NCBI GenBank assembly: GCA_964586455.1
Contig: CAZPHV010000014.1
Location: 25,127-89,126, forward strand
Reading direction: 5' to 3'
Length of the DNA stretch: 64,000 bases
Source of the DNA: Aquimonas sp964586455
Lineage (GTDB): Bacteria > Pseudomonadota > Gammaproteobacteria > Xanthomonadales > Xanthomonadaceae
Part shown: positions 10,460 through 20,000 of the stretch, piece after piece
Layout: each line of letters starts with the position of its first letter
Position numbering within the stretch: the first letter of the stretch is position 1
Translations under genes and position numbers: made by a program
Notes under the pieces: model-generated
The model's database searches: none
Told to the model about the DNA's origin: nothing
What the model saw: the letters and a program-made list of their open reading frames with translations, nothing else

Positions 10460-10715
10460 GCTGCCGGTACTGGAAGCACCCTTGACGCCAGACTGCAGCG
10501 CCTGAGCCCGTGTTTTCCTGCGCCTCCACCTCGCTGAAGCGGGCTGTGGCGCCGACCTCGACTTCGGCGCCGTTGCCTGAACACCGCCCCGCTTTCTGAA
10601 CGGACAGGCGCTGAAACTGAACGCGGCGCTCGGTCGCTGATACTCGAACCTCTCCTGCGGCGTTATCCGGGCACACCCGATTGGACGGGTGGAAACCAGA
10701 CCCAGGAGAGTAGGG

Positions 10716-12161
10716 ATGCTCACGCAGAAGGGCCCAAAAGCGGCCATGACCTCGATTGCACTCGCGCTGGCATTGAACGCCGGCATCACCCGCGCCAATC
10801 CCGGCGACCTGCAGCTCAGCTTCGGCCAGAATGGAGTGGCCCTGGTCAGTCTCGGCGGCGGACAGGAGTTCTTCCGCACCGTGATTGCCGAGGAGGATGG
10901 CAGTGTGCTCGCTGCCGGTGCGCTGTATCACCGTGACCCGGCGCAGGCACCGATGCGGGGCTACGACATGTCGATCGTTCGGGTGCTTCGCAATGGACAA
11001 CTGGACCCGGCCTTTGGCGTCGGCGGGCTCAGTCAGGTGGATGCCGGCGGCGATGGCGATGCAGCACGCGCGCTGATACGCCAGCCAGACGGCAAGCTGC
11101 TGCTGGCGGGGCGCCTGGAGACCGCCGCCTACTCCGATTTCGGGCTGGCACGCCTGCATACCGATGGCAGCCTCGATACCAGCTTCGGTGAGCCCAGCGG
11201 AGGCGGCCGACGCGGCTATGTGCGGCTGAACATCGGTCCCAGCACCGCGGTCAATGACAGCGCCACCGCGGTCGCGCTGCAGTCCGACGGCCGCATCGTG
11301 CTGGCGGGCGAAGGCTTCGCCGCCGATGGAAACTTCACCTACCAGCGCTTTGCGCTGGCGCGCTTCCATGCCGACGGCAGCCTCGACACCAGCTTCGGCA
11401 ACGGCGGCACGGTGGTTTCGCCAGCGACGGCCTTCCAGGTCGCGGAGTACGTCACCGCGATCGCGAAGCGCCGCGACGGCAGCCTGCCCGAGGATCGGAT
11501 CACCGCGGTCGGCTATGTGTTCGCCCGCAGCACCGGTCTGATCCGGCGCTATCTGGCCAACGGTCAGCCCGATCCGAGTTTCGGCACCGGCGGCACCCTG
11601 AGCTTGACCGAAAGCTTTGTAGGCGGCGTGCGTCGCGGCATGACTTCGGTTGCCGATGCAGTGTGGCTGGACGACGGCAAGCTGCTGGTCGTGGGCAGCG
11701 CCGGCGATCGCGGATTCGTGTTCCAGCGTTTCCACGGCGACGGCAGCCTGGACACCAGCTTCGGTACCAATGGCCGCACCTTGGTCAAGTTCAGCGGCAC
11801 GGTCGAGTACGACGAGCCGGCGGCACTGCAGGTGCAGGCCGACGGCAGCATCCTGGCGGCGGGCTACGCGAGCATGCGCTACAACGGCGGCACGGCTTCG
11901 AAGGACTTCGCTGTCGTTCGTCTCAACGCCCACGGTCAGCCTGATCCGCGTTTTGGTGACGGCCAGGGGCGCTCGACCTTTCCCGTGTCCGTGCATGCCG
12001 ATGAAGCCCTGGCGATCACGCTCACCAGCGACGGCGAGATCGTGGCCGCAGGGCGCGCCAACAACGACCAGACCTCGCCGAACGGTGCGGCGGTGCAGGC
12101 CGCACTGATGCGCCTGCAGGGAGATCCGGGGCTGTTCCGCGACGGATTCGAAGCGCGCTGA
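10716..12161 (+). CDS. Secreted delta-60 repeat protein with C-terminal F.DGFE tail
   Basis: A 481-residue exported protein built from at least six copies of the delta-60 repeat (DUF5122 beta-propeller type). The repeat core is clear: DGSLDTSFG occurs at least three times with variants such as NGQPDPSFGTGG and HGQPDPRFGDG, each followed by an A..Q.DG.I..AG segment. The N-terminus MLTQKGPKAAMTSIALALALNAGITRAN is a signal peptide. The protein ends LFRDGFEAR, a tail also seen on the beta-helix protein that ends at 25653. ATG 10716 is chosen because AGGAG lies about 8 bases upstream. Function is unknown; the repeat suggests a surface or secreted propeller. It is convergent with the gene at 12229. 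Confidence 0.85.
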   Translation: MLTQKGPKAAMTSIALALALNAGITRANPGDLQLSFGQNGVALVSLGGGQEFFRTVIAEEDGSVLAAGALYHRDPAQAPMRGYDMSIVRVLRNGQLDPAFGVGGLSQVDAGGDGDAARALIRQPDGKLLLAGRLETAAYSDFGLARLHTDGSLDTSFGEPSGGGRRGYVRLNIGPSTAVNDSATAVALQSDGRIVLAGEGFAADGNFTYQRFALARFHADGSLDTSFGNGGTVVSPATAFQVAEYVTAIAKRRDGSLPEDRITAVGYVFARSTGLIRRYLANGQPDPSFGTGGTLSLTESFVGGVRRGMTSVADAVWLDDGKLLVVGSAGDRGFVFQRFHGDGSLDTSFGTNGRTLVKFSGTVEYDEPAALQVQADGSILAAGYASMRYNGGTASKDFAVVRLNAHGQPDPRFGDGQGRSTFPVSVHADEALAITLTSDGEIVAAGRANNDQTSPNGAAVQAALMRLQGDPGLFRDGFEAR

Positions 12162-12180
12162 CTCTCAGCGCAACGCCTCA

Positions 12181-12217
12181 GGTCTGCCGCGTGCCGCTCG
12201 ACTGCACGCGGCAGGCC
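12181..12217. terminator. Hairpin between convergent genes
   Basis: A 14-bp inverted repeat with one wobble pair: GGTCTGCCGCGTGC at 12181-12194 pairs with GCACGCGGCAGGCC at 12204-12217, with a 9-nt loop. It starts 20 bases after one stop and ends 12 bases before the other. There is no T-tract, so it is a probable bidirectional terminator or RNA stabiliser. Confidence 0.6.
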
Positions 12218-12228
12218 GACACGCCCCG

Positions 12229-12981
12229 CTACCGACTCGCGTCGTCGGGCAGTTCGGCCGGTGCTCCGACGCGCCAGAAGTGCCCGCTCAGCACCGCGCC
12301 TGCGCCACCTGTGTAGCAGGCCTGGGTATCGCTGTGCTGCACCTGCAGCCTGCCTGCCGACCACTGCACCTGCAGCAGACACTCCACGCCGTCCTCGTTG
12401 CCTTCGAAGTTGCCGGACGCGTGGTTGTCATTGATGTGCAGCGACACCTGCGTCAGCTCGCCCATCGCCGCCGGGCCGTAGTCCTGCAGGGGGCCGCGCC
12501 CGACCCGCATCCAGAAGGCGTCGAGGCGCAGGGTTTCGTCGCCGGTCTCGCGGATGCTGATCGAGTTCCAGGCGCCGTGGCCGGCGTACTGCCAGAACTC
12601 GCCGGTGTGCACGAGGCCGTCGAGGCCTTCGGCGCAGCGCTGCTGCAGCTGCCGCCGATTGGCCTGGGTCGCGCGGTGATCCGCATCGGCGACCTCCAGC
12701 CAGGCGCGGGCGCGCAGACAGTCACCGGCGCGCAGTTCAGTTAGCCCGGCATTGTTCAAGGCGATCTGCAGGGCGGCGCTGGCGCGCGCGCGGTTGGGTT
12801 CGTCCTCGGATGCCCGCACGGCGGTCTGCGCGCGGTCGACCTGCTGCGCGAACAGCGCACGCGCCGAGTCGAACTCACCGGCCTTCAGCGCGTCGGTTCC
12901 AAGCCGATTGCAGGCGGACACGCTCTCACAGTCGATACTGCCGACCACGAGCGCAGAAAACAGCAGGGTGTTTACGAGCAT
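12229..12981 (-). CDS. Hypothetical exported protein
   Basis: I do not recognise this 250-residue protein. It begins with a hydrophobic export signal (MLVNTLLFSALVVGS). Residues about 25-115 are helical and TPR-like (DALKAGEFDSARALFAQQV and AGLTELRAGDCLRARAW). The C-terminal 115 residues look like a beta domain with conserved-looking aromatics (GEFWQYAGHGAWNSISI, ALDAFWMRVGRGP-like segment, SGHFWRVG) and several cysteines. It may sense or bind something in the periplasm, but nothing in the context supports a specific role. It is single and convergent with the delta-60 gene. Confidence 0.65.
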   Translation of the reverse strand: MLVNTLLFSALVVGSIDCESVSACNRLGTDALKAGEFDSARALFAQQVDRAQTAVRASEDEPNRARASAALQIALNNAGLTELRAGDCLRARAWLEVADADHRATQANRRQLQQRCAEGLDGLVHTGEFWQYAGHGAWNSISIRETGDETLRLDAFWMRVGRGPLQDYGPAAMGELTQVSLHINDNHASGNFEGNEDGVECLLQVQWSAGRLQVQHSDTQACYTGGAGAVLSGHFWRVGAPAELPDDASR

Positions 12982-13213
12982 GTGTGTCCCGTGTCAGTGG
13001 GTGCCAACGCGAAGAAGCTGAAGGTTCGGACGTGCAGCGGAGTGGCTCACCTGGCTGAGCCGCGGACGGGTTCGGCGGCGCGCAAGGCGACATCCCGTTT
13101 CTCGACCCGAGGGTTTTTGGCGCGCGCCCGCGAGTTTGGACAAGCACGCCAACTGCGGCAAGCCGCAGGCTGCGTTGGTGCGGCCGCAGTAGGCAGACGG
13201 TCCTTACGTGTTG

Positions 13214-14200
13214 TCAGTTGGTCAGCACCAGCTTGCCGCGCACATCGCGTCGAGCCATGCGTGCAAAGGCCTCGGGCAGGTCCTGCATCGGCAGCACCGC
13301 GTCGATCACAGGTTTGACTTCACCGCGGCCATAGGCGGCAGCGAGTTCACCGATCATGGCGGCATTGGCGGCCGGCTCGCGGCGCGCGAACTCGCCCCAG
13401 AACACGCCGACCACGCTGGCCCCCTTCAACAGCGGCAGGTTCAGCGGCAGCTGCGGGATGTCGCCAGCGGCAAAGCCGACCACCAGGTAGCGGCCACGCC
13501 ACGCGATCGATCGAAACACGGGCTCTGCGTACGCGCCGCCGACGCCGTCGTAGACCACGTCGGGGCCTTTGCCGTCGGTCAGCCGCTGGATCTCCTCTCG
13601 CAGCCCTGCGCCTGGTGCGTGCGCGCTGTAGTCCAGCGTCGCGTCGGCGCCGAGCTGCGCGCACAGCGCACACTTGTCGGCGCCACCGGCCGCGGCAATC
13701 ACGCGCGCGCCGCGCGCCTTCGCGATCTGGATGGCAGCAGTGCCGACGCCGCCTGCAGCACCCAGCACCAGCACGGTTTCCCCGGGCTGCAGGGCGGCCC
13801 GATCCAGCAGGGCGTGCCAGCTGGTCGCGTAGGTCATCAGAAAGGCCGCTGCGTCTACCGCGGGAAAGCCCGGCGGCAGCGGTACGCACAGTGCAGCCTT
13901 GGCGACAACATGGGTGGCAAAGGCGCCGGTGCCGCTGAGACAGGCCATCCGTTGGCCCACCTGCAGATGAGTCACACCCTCGCCAAGCGCAGCGACCGTG
14001 CCGGCGAACTCGGCACCCGGCACGAACGGCGGCGTCGGCTTCATCTGGTAGCGACCCTGAACAATCAACAGGTCGGGGAAGTTCAAGCTGGCCGCTTCGA
14101 TCGCGACCAGCACCTCGCCCGCAGCGGGTGTCGGAGTGGGCAACTCGGCCCAGCGCAGTGCCTCGACGCCGACAGGGTTTTCGCACAGCCATGCATGCAT
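13214..14200 (-). CDS. NADPH:quinone oxidoreductase, zinc-independent MDR family
   Basis: A 328-residue medium-chain dehydrogenase/reductase. The N-terminal GroES-like domain contains SLNFPDLLIVQGRYQ and PFVPGAEFAGTVAALGEGV. The Rossmann domain has the nucleotide motif VLGAAGGVGTAAIQIAKARG at about 146-165 and DVVYDGVGG further on. There is no catalytic-zinc ligand pattern, as expected for the QOR branch, which reduces quinones or enones with NADPH. The start is ATG 14200 (MHAWLCENPVG); in-frame codons further upstream encode a Pro/Arg-rich stretch and are rejected. It is divergent from the hydrolase gene at 14421. Confidence 0.9.
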   Translation of the reverse strand: MHAWLCENPVGVEALRWAELPTPTPAAGEVLVAIEAASLNFPDLLIVQGRYQMKPTPPFVPGAEFAGTVAALGEGVTHLQVGQRMACLSGTGAFATHVVAKAALCVPLPPGFPAVDAAAFLMTYATSWHALLDRAALQPGETVLVLGAAGGVGTAAIQIAKARGARVIAAAGGADKCALCAQLGADATLDYSAHAPGAGLREEIQRLTDGKGPDVVYDGVGGAYAEPVFRSIAWRGRYLVVGFAAGDIPQLPLNLPLLKGASVVGVFWGEFARREPAANAAMIGELAAAYGRGEVKPVIDAVLPMQDLPEAFARMARRDVRGKLVLTN

Positions 14201-14420
14201 GTTCGATCTCGATGGCGCACAGCGCCGTAGGTGAGGGGCCCTTACCATCGGTGCTTTGCCGGGATCAGGCAAGGCTTTCAGAACTGTTCCGGCAGCCGGT
14301 TTTCCGATCGTGGATCGGCGCTGTGAGAACAGAGCTTGAGCATGAGGCGCCCTGGCCCCAAGCGTGTGTGCTGGACGCCCTGCTGCATACTCGGCGAACT
14401 CGGTGATTTGGACCACGTTC

Positions 14421-15191
14421 ATGAAGAAACTCGCGCTGTCATTGCTGACTCTTGTGCTGTTGGCCTACGCCGGAATCTGCCTCGCGGTCTTTGCCAGCCA
14501 GCGCTCACTGATCTACTTTCCGCAGCCGCGTGCGCTGCCAGCGGGGGTGCACGAGCAGTGGCTGCAGACTTCAGAGGCTCGGCTGCAGATCAGCGTCCGC
14601 GAACGGCCCGGCGCGCCGGCACTCATCTACTTCGGCGGCAACGCGGAAGACGTATCGCTGACCTTGGCCGAGCTGGCAGAGGCGTTTCCAGAGTACGCGC
14701 TGTACCTGCCGCACTACCGCGGCTACGGCGGCAGCCAGGGCGAGGCCAGCGAAGCTGCGCTGTTCGCAGATGCGCTTGCGCTTCACGAGCACGTCGCCCG
14801 CGCGCATCCGGTCATCGTCGACGTCGGGCGCAGTCTGGGCAGCGGCGTGGCGGTGCATCTGGCCAGCCGGCGTGAGCTGGCGCGGCTGATCCTGATTACG
14901 CCCTATGACAGTCTTGCTGGCGTCGCGAGTGAGCAGTTCCCGTGGCTTCCGGTGGACTGGCTTCTCCAGGATCGCTTCGACAGCATCGCCTACGCACCGC
15001 AGGTGCGCGCTCCCACCCTGCTGCTGGTGGCAGAGCGTGACAGCCTCATTCTTCCGTCCCGCAGCGAAGCCTTGCTGCGCGCGTTTTCACCCGGCCTGGC
15101 GGAGCTGCGCGTACTACACGGCGTCGATCACAACACCATCGGAATGCACCCGGACTATCTGCGCTTGCTGGCGGGCCTCGATGCGGGCTGA
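14421..15191 (+). CDS. Membrane-anchored alpha/beta hydrolase (BEM46/ABHD13-like)
   Basis: A 256-residue serine hydrolase. An N-terminal anchor (MKKLALSLLTLVLLAYAGICLAV) precedes an alpha/beta fold. An oxyanion region YFGGNAEDV is near residue 76. The nucleophile elbow GRSLGSG has its Ser at about residue 138. Then come the acid AERDSLIL near residue 203 and the histidine in HGVDHNTIG near residue 234. This set matches the BEM46/YfhR group, whose substrates are unknown. The fold probably lies in the periplasm. ATG 14421 starts the anchor helix; upstream in-frame codons are not conserved in character. Confidence 0.88.
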   Translation: MKKLALSLLTLVLLAYAGICLAVFASQRSLIYFPQPRALPAGVHEQWLQTSEARLQISVRERPGAPALIYFGGNAEDVSLTLAELAEAFPEYALYLPHYRGYGGSQGEASEAALFADALALHEHVARAHPVIVDVGRSLGSGVAVHLASRRELARLILITPYDSLAGVASEQFPWLPVDWLLQDRFDSIAYAPQVRAPTLLLVAERDSLILPSRSEALLRAFSPGLAELRVLHGVDHNTIGMHPDYLRLLAGLDAG

Positions 15192-15206
15192 GAGCCCCTG
15201 GGCTCT
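15191..15206 (+). terminator. Hairpin after hydrolase stop
   Basis: AGAGCCC at 15191-15197 and GGGCTCT at 15200-15206 form a perfect 7-bp stem that begins inside the stop codon. No T-tract follows, so it is a weak terminator candidate. The rest of the convergent spacer to 15478 holds nothing else that I can name. Confidence 0.4.
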
Positions 15207-15478
15207 GTCGCTGGCGGGCCGGTTGAGTTCGGTCGCAGGGGCGGCCAGTGGCGCACCTGCGCTTGCACACAGCCGGGAATCTGAGCTGTCTGCTATTCCC
15301 GCTTGGCGGTGACGGTCCGGCCTGCGCGAAATGCCCAAAGCGCGACCTCTTCGATGCGCGCGTCACTGCACGTGGTGGTCAAGCGGGAAGCGAACTGGCC
15401 CCGCTGCGCCATGTGCGCAGCGAGGCCAGTATCCTCAATCGCTGAGTTCGGCTGACACGATCACGAACAGAGTCGCGA

Positions 15479-16414
15479 TCAAGGCCGGCTGGACATCCGG
15501 TCCATGCCTTCGATGTTCTGGATCACGATCTCGACGCGACGGTTCTGCTGGCGGCCTGCCGCGCTTTCGTTGCTGGCCACCGGATAGTCCTTGCCTAGGC
15601 CACGGGTGCCCATACGCGAGGACGCGATGCCCTGCGAGATCAGATAGGTCTGCACCGACTCGGCCCGGCGCTGCGACAGGCCCAGGTTGTACTCGGCGCT
15701 GCCGGTTGAATCGGTATGACCCTCGATCTGTACGGTCGCGTCGGCATGCTTGCGCAAGGCGTCGACCAGCGTATCCAGGTTGCGCGCGGCGCCCGGCTTG
15801 AGCTGCGCCTGATTGGTCTCGAACAGAACGTCGCCCAGCGTCACCACCAAGCCGCGTTCAGTCTGCTTGGCCTGCAGCTCGGCCAACGTGCGCTCCAGCT
15901 CCAGCAGCTGCTCGCGGGCGGCCTCAGCTTCGCGTCGTGAGGCATCCGCTGCCAGACGCTCTTGCTGCGCCAGCAGTGTTGCCTGCTCCGCGCGCTGCTG
16001 TGCCGTCATCGCTGCCGAGCGGGCGCGGTCGGCTTCGGCGCGGCGCGCCTGGGCTACCAGTCGTTCACGCTCAACGCCCATGGTTTCAATCTGGGCGCGC
16101 GTGGCGCCGGTGCGGCCGTCGGCCTCGGCGATACGCAGCAGCCGACCAGCGATATGCACGTTGTGGTCGAACAGTTCGGACTTCATGCGCCGCCCATCGC
16201 GTGCCAGCAGATCGACCGCGCCTCTTGCTTCAGCCAGCTGCTGAGAGGCATGTCCTGCCACGGCGGGGTCAGACTCCAGTCGTGAGAGTTCACTTTCAAG
16301 CCTGACCAGCTCGGGCGGTCGTTGGGTGTTGCCGGCGCAGCCCGCCAGCAGCGCGAGTGAGAGACCCAGCATCAGGGTGCGCGACTTCAGGTGAGTGTTC
16401 AGATGCAGGTTCAC
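15479..16414 (-). CDS. OmpA-family lipoprotein with N-terminal DUF4398-like coiled region
   Basis: A 311-residue outer-membrane lipoprotein. The lipobox LLAGC puts the lipidated Cys at about residue 26. Residues about 30-190 are a long, Ala/Glu/Arg-rich helical region that resembles DUF4398 followed by a coiled coil. The C-terminal OmpA peptidoglycan-binding domain (about 190-305) is typical: VTLGDVLFETNQAQLKPGA, VQIEGHTDSTGSAEYN, LSQRRAESVQTYL and QQNRRVEIVIQN. It probably ties the outer membrane to the cell wall. Its ATG overlaps the stop of the upstream DUF4398 gene (ATGA at 16414-16411), so the two are translationally coupled. Confidence 0.92.
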   Translation of the reverse strand: MNLHLNTHLKSRTLMLGLSLALLAGCAGNTQRPPELVRLESELSRLESDPAVAGHASQQLAEARGAVDLLARDGRRMKSELFDHNVHIAGRLLRIAEADGRTGATRAQIETMGVERERLVAQARRAEADRARSAAMTAQQRAEQATLLAQQERLAADASRREAEAAREQLLELERTLAELQAKQTERGLVVTLGDVLFETNQAQLKPGAARNLDTLVDALRKHADATVQIEGHTDSTGSAEYNLGLSQRRAESVQTYLISQGIASSRMGTRGLGKDYPVASNESAAGRQQNRRVEIVIQNIEGMDRMSSRP

Positions 16415-16782
16415 GGGCGACCTCCTGCTTGCGAGATTTCTTCGCGCAGCGTGTTGAGCGTGCGCTCCATTTCAGCCAGCGTGGCTTCCGCCATGCGCTG
16501 GCGCGAGAGTGCCTCGGCCAAACGTGCATCGGCCTTGGCGCGCTGGGCTTCCAGTTCGGCATCGTTCCAGTCGCGATCTTTGAATGAGCCTTCTGCCTGG
16601 GCCAGCAAGTCACGAGCTTGGCGCAGCTCCTGGGTGGCGTGGGTGGCAGCCTCGGCGCGTTCGGCGGCGGCGACGTTGGCGCGTGCTGAAGTCAACTCCA
16701 GCTCGGCCTCGCTGCGGCCGGCAAACGCGCTGAGCGGCAGCGCCAGCAGGGCCGCACAGAACAGAGTACGGGGTATTCTCAC
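16411..16782 (-). CDS. DUF4398 periplasmic protein
   Basis: A 123-residue exported helical protein (signal peptide MRIPRTLFCAALLALPLSAFA). The mature part is one long Ala/Glu-rich DUF4398 region: ELTSARANVAAAERAEA, then ELRQARDLLAQAEGSF and RMAEATLAEMERTLNTL. It starts with GTG at 16782, with AAGGAG 7 bases upstream. It is the first gene of a two-gene operon with the OmpA-like lipoprotein, which carries a related helical region. That suggests that the two helices interact or are paralogous. Confidence 0.85.
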   Translation of the reverse strand: MRIPRTLFCAALLALPLSAFAGRSEAELELTSARANVAAAERAEAATHATQELRQARDLLAQAEGSFKDRDWNDAELEAQRAKADARLAEALSRQRMAEATLAEMERTLNTLREEISQAGGRP

Positions 16783-17096
16783 GAGCGTTCTCCTTGGGGT
16801 TTCGAGGAACTCGCGATAGGTTCAGCAGGCCGCGTGCCAGCCTTTGAGAACGGGTAGAACTATTTGCAAATCAATGCCTTGTAGATTCTTCATCGAGCCG
16901 TGATGTTGTCCTGCCTCGTGAAGCTTGCAAGGTTTACCGACCCGGGTCGTGCAGCTTGCAAGCGGATGGGTGAGATCGATCCGTTGAGTGCCAAGGCCGA
17001 AACTCGCCCAGGTCAGAGTGGATGGGCGTTTGGGTCCGCTGTGTTTGCTGCAGTCTTGAAGCGCGACTGTGCTGTGTAGAGGCCACAGGTGTTGGC
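16783..17096. promoter_or_regulatory. Upstream region of DUF4398-ompA operon with repeated motif
   Basis: No gene is seen in these 314 bases, which are lower in GC than the neighbours. The 10-mer AGCTTGCAAG occurs twice (16922-16931 and 16953-16962), 31 bases apart. Between the copies lies the perfect 12-bp palindrome CGACCCGGGTCG (16938-16949). The block is about 140-180 bases upstream of the GTG at 16782. It could be an operator, which is inference from layout only. Confidence 0.4.
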
Positions 17097-20000
17097 TCAC
17101 CGACTGCGCGCCAAGGACTCCAGTGCCGCGAGCACGCGCGCATCGCTGATCTCATCGCCGTTCCCGGTGAGCGTCAACGCAGCGATGCGCTCCAGCACGC
17201 GCTGCGCTTCGTCGTGCAGCTTCGGATCGTGCTCGGTCGCACGCAGCAGGGCCTTGGCGGCTGCTTCGAGGAAGGGCTGGGTCACCTCTTCGTTTTCGAT
17301 CGGCGCACGCCGCAGCGCGGCACGCGCATGGGTGACGGCCTGCGCGATGTCGGCCGGATCGGTGGAGTCAGCCAGCGTCCAGGCCAGCGTGTTGTGGGCG
17401 GCGCGGCGTGCAGCACGCAGGATGTTGTGCGCTTCGAGGTAGGGCCAGTCGCCTACCTGCTCCAGCCGCTCCAGCACCTCGTGACACAGGCGCGCGTTCG
17501 CTTCGAACTGGCCGAGCTCCCAAGTGAGAAAGCGCAGGTGATCCAGCACATGGGCCCACAGACAGGGGTCGGGGTGTTGGGCCGCTTCGAGCAGGGCGCG
17601 CGCCTCGAGCGCGCTGTCGAGAGCGCTTCGGTGGTCGCCTGCCTGCGCGTACTGCCCGGCGGCGCCGATGTGGGCCTCGAAGCTGTCCACCGGGAACTCG
17701 ACGGCCTCGGGCGCCTCGCTGAGCGCAAAAACGTCCAGCAGCGCACGCTGCGCTTCGTCCAGCATGCCCAAACCCTCGCGTAGCGCATCCGCGCGGCCGT
17801 GCTGTCGGCAGGCCCAGACCTTGTAAAGCTGCGCGTCGGCGATCTCGTCGTCGTCGAAGTCCTCGGCCCTCCACGCCGGTTTGGCAGCGCCGAACAGCGC
17901 GCCCAGCACTCTTGGTAGGCGTGTTTTGGCGCTGCCCTGGCCGCGGGCGATCACGGTGTCGAAGTCGGCGATGGCCTCGTCCACGCGGCCCTGGGCCAGG
18001 GCGCCGAGGCCGCGCTCGTTGAGCAACCAGCCGAGCGCAAACTCGCTCTTGCCGCCAGCGGCCAGCAGGCGGTCGTACACCGCATACCGCGTCGCCAGCG
18101 GGATGAAGTCCGCGTTGTCCACCGAATGCCCCAGGGCGGCGATGCAGGCATCCACGTCGCGCAGGGCCCGCGGCACATGGCGGAAGTATTTGCCGTGGTC
18201 CCAGGAGTTCTGCGCGGCGATCCGGCACACGGTCGCGCTGCGCAGTGGCAGCGGTACGTCATGCAGCATGTCGGCGTATTCGTGGGCGAAGCGCTCGGCC
18301 ATTCGCGCCGTGATCAGCGCTTTCGGGATGCTGCGCAAGTGGATGGGGTCGCGGGCGAAGGCAGCGTCGGCAATCTTCTGTGTGTACTTTTCGGCCGGAA
18401 TGTCGAAGGGAAACAGGTGGTAGTGGGAGCCCGCGATCTCCGCCAGGATCAGTGGCTCGTCCCAGAACACCGCCCAGCAGATTTCGGCGCAGCACAGGTG
18501 CTCGCCGCGGTCGCTCAAGGCACGAAACTCGGGGCCGTGCACCGCCGTGAGCTGGGCCCACAGTGCATTGTCCGGGCACAGCGTGCGGGCGTGGGCGAAC
18601 ACTGTCTCATCGACCCGTCGGCCCGGCAGCTGGTGGATCAGCTCGAAGTTCAATTCCAGCGCGCGGCACAGCATCTCCGGGGCCAGAAAGCGCTCGGGAA
18701 TGCGGTTCTTGATGAACCAGGTGCTATGGGCCCAGGCCAGCGCCGTGAGGTAGAAGGTCTCGTCCTTGAAGCGGCCGGGCACGTGCTCGATGGCGAGGCT
18801 GCAGTGCCGTACCGCGTGCACGCACAATGCGTGGTCCACCCATTCGGCGGGCAGCGCGTTCGGCGGCACCTGGCGCTCCACCAGTTTCCGGCACAGCTCG
18901 GTGTCCAGCAGGTGCGCAGGCACGAGCGCTGGGTCGTAGCAGCCCGTGTCGGCACGCATCAGCAGTGACTTGCTTACCAGACGCGGCGGAATGTAGGCGA
19001 GGTTGTGCGCGCTGCGCTCAATCAGGTGGATCGCGAGCGCCTCGTCGAATACAGATTCCGGGAAGAACTCCGCCACCCAGATCTGGGTCTTGTGGGGACA
19101 GCGTTCGACGGCCTCAACGCAGAACTCGCGGGTGAGAAATTCGCTCGGGATTGCGCGGAAGCTCTTTGCGTTGTCATAGGCTCGCGACAGCAGATAGCGA
19201 TGCCAGTAGTCGGCATCACGCACCTCGGCGGGCAGGTCGGACAGCGTCTGCTGCTCCCAGTCCACGTGCGCAGGCAGCGGGTAGCGGAAGTCCGCGCCGT
19301 CCTCGCCTTCGAAGCTGCGCGTGTATTTCTGGTCGAGCCGGCCGGCCTTCTCGCGCAGGACTTCGGCGGCCGTGTGATCGCCCAACTTGTGGTGGGCCAG
19401 GCCTGCGAGCCACTGGTAGAGCGCGCTGCGGTAGGAGTGCTTGGCAGCCTGTACGAGATCGTCGCGGGCGGCTTCCAGCTGGCCGCAACGCAGCCGCGCT
19501 TCGCCGCGCACACGATAGGCCACGGCTCGGTTGGACTCGTCCCGGCACTGCTCGATGCTGTCACTGGCGACGACGATGGCGCGCTCCCAGTGATGCAGAC
19601 GCAGCAGGCACAGCGCGAGGTCGTCAGCGGCCTCGTTCTGTAGATGGCGCAGCTTCTCCGGCATCAGCGCGACAGCCCGCTCGGCGTAGGGGATTGCCTG
19701 TTCCAGCGCATCGGCCAGATACAGCGCTCGCGCGGCCTCGGCCCAGGCGGGCTGGTAGCCGGGCGACAGGGCGATGGCGGCCTTGTAGTGCAGGAAGGCT
19801 TCCCGGTACTGCTTCTGCCGCAGATGGACGCGAGCCTGAGTCATCCGTGGCAGGCAGTCGGGGGAGAAGCCCTCGATGAAGACCGGCTCGTCGGCCGCCA
19901 TCCGGCGGCCGAACTCGTCCAGCCGCCACAGCAGCTCGTGCGAGCCCCAGCACACAGGGCTGTAGCTGAGCTCGGATCGCAGCGCCTTGAGGTCGTCCTG

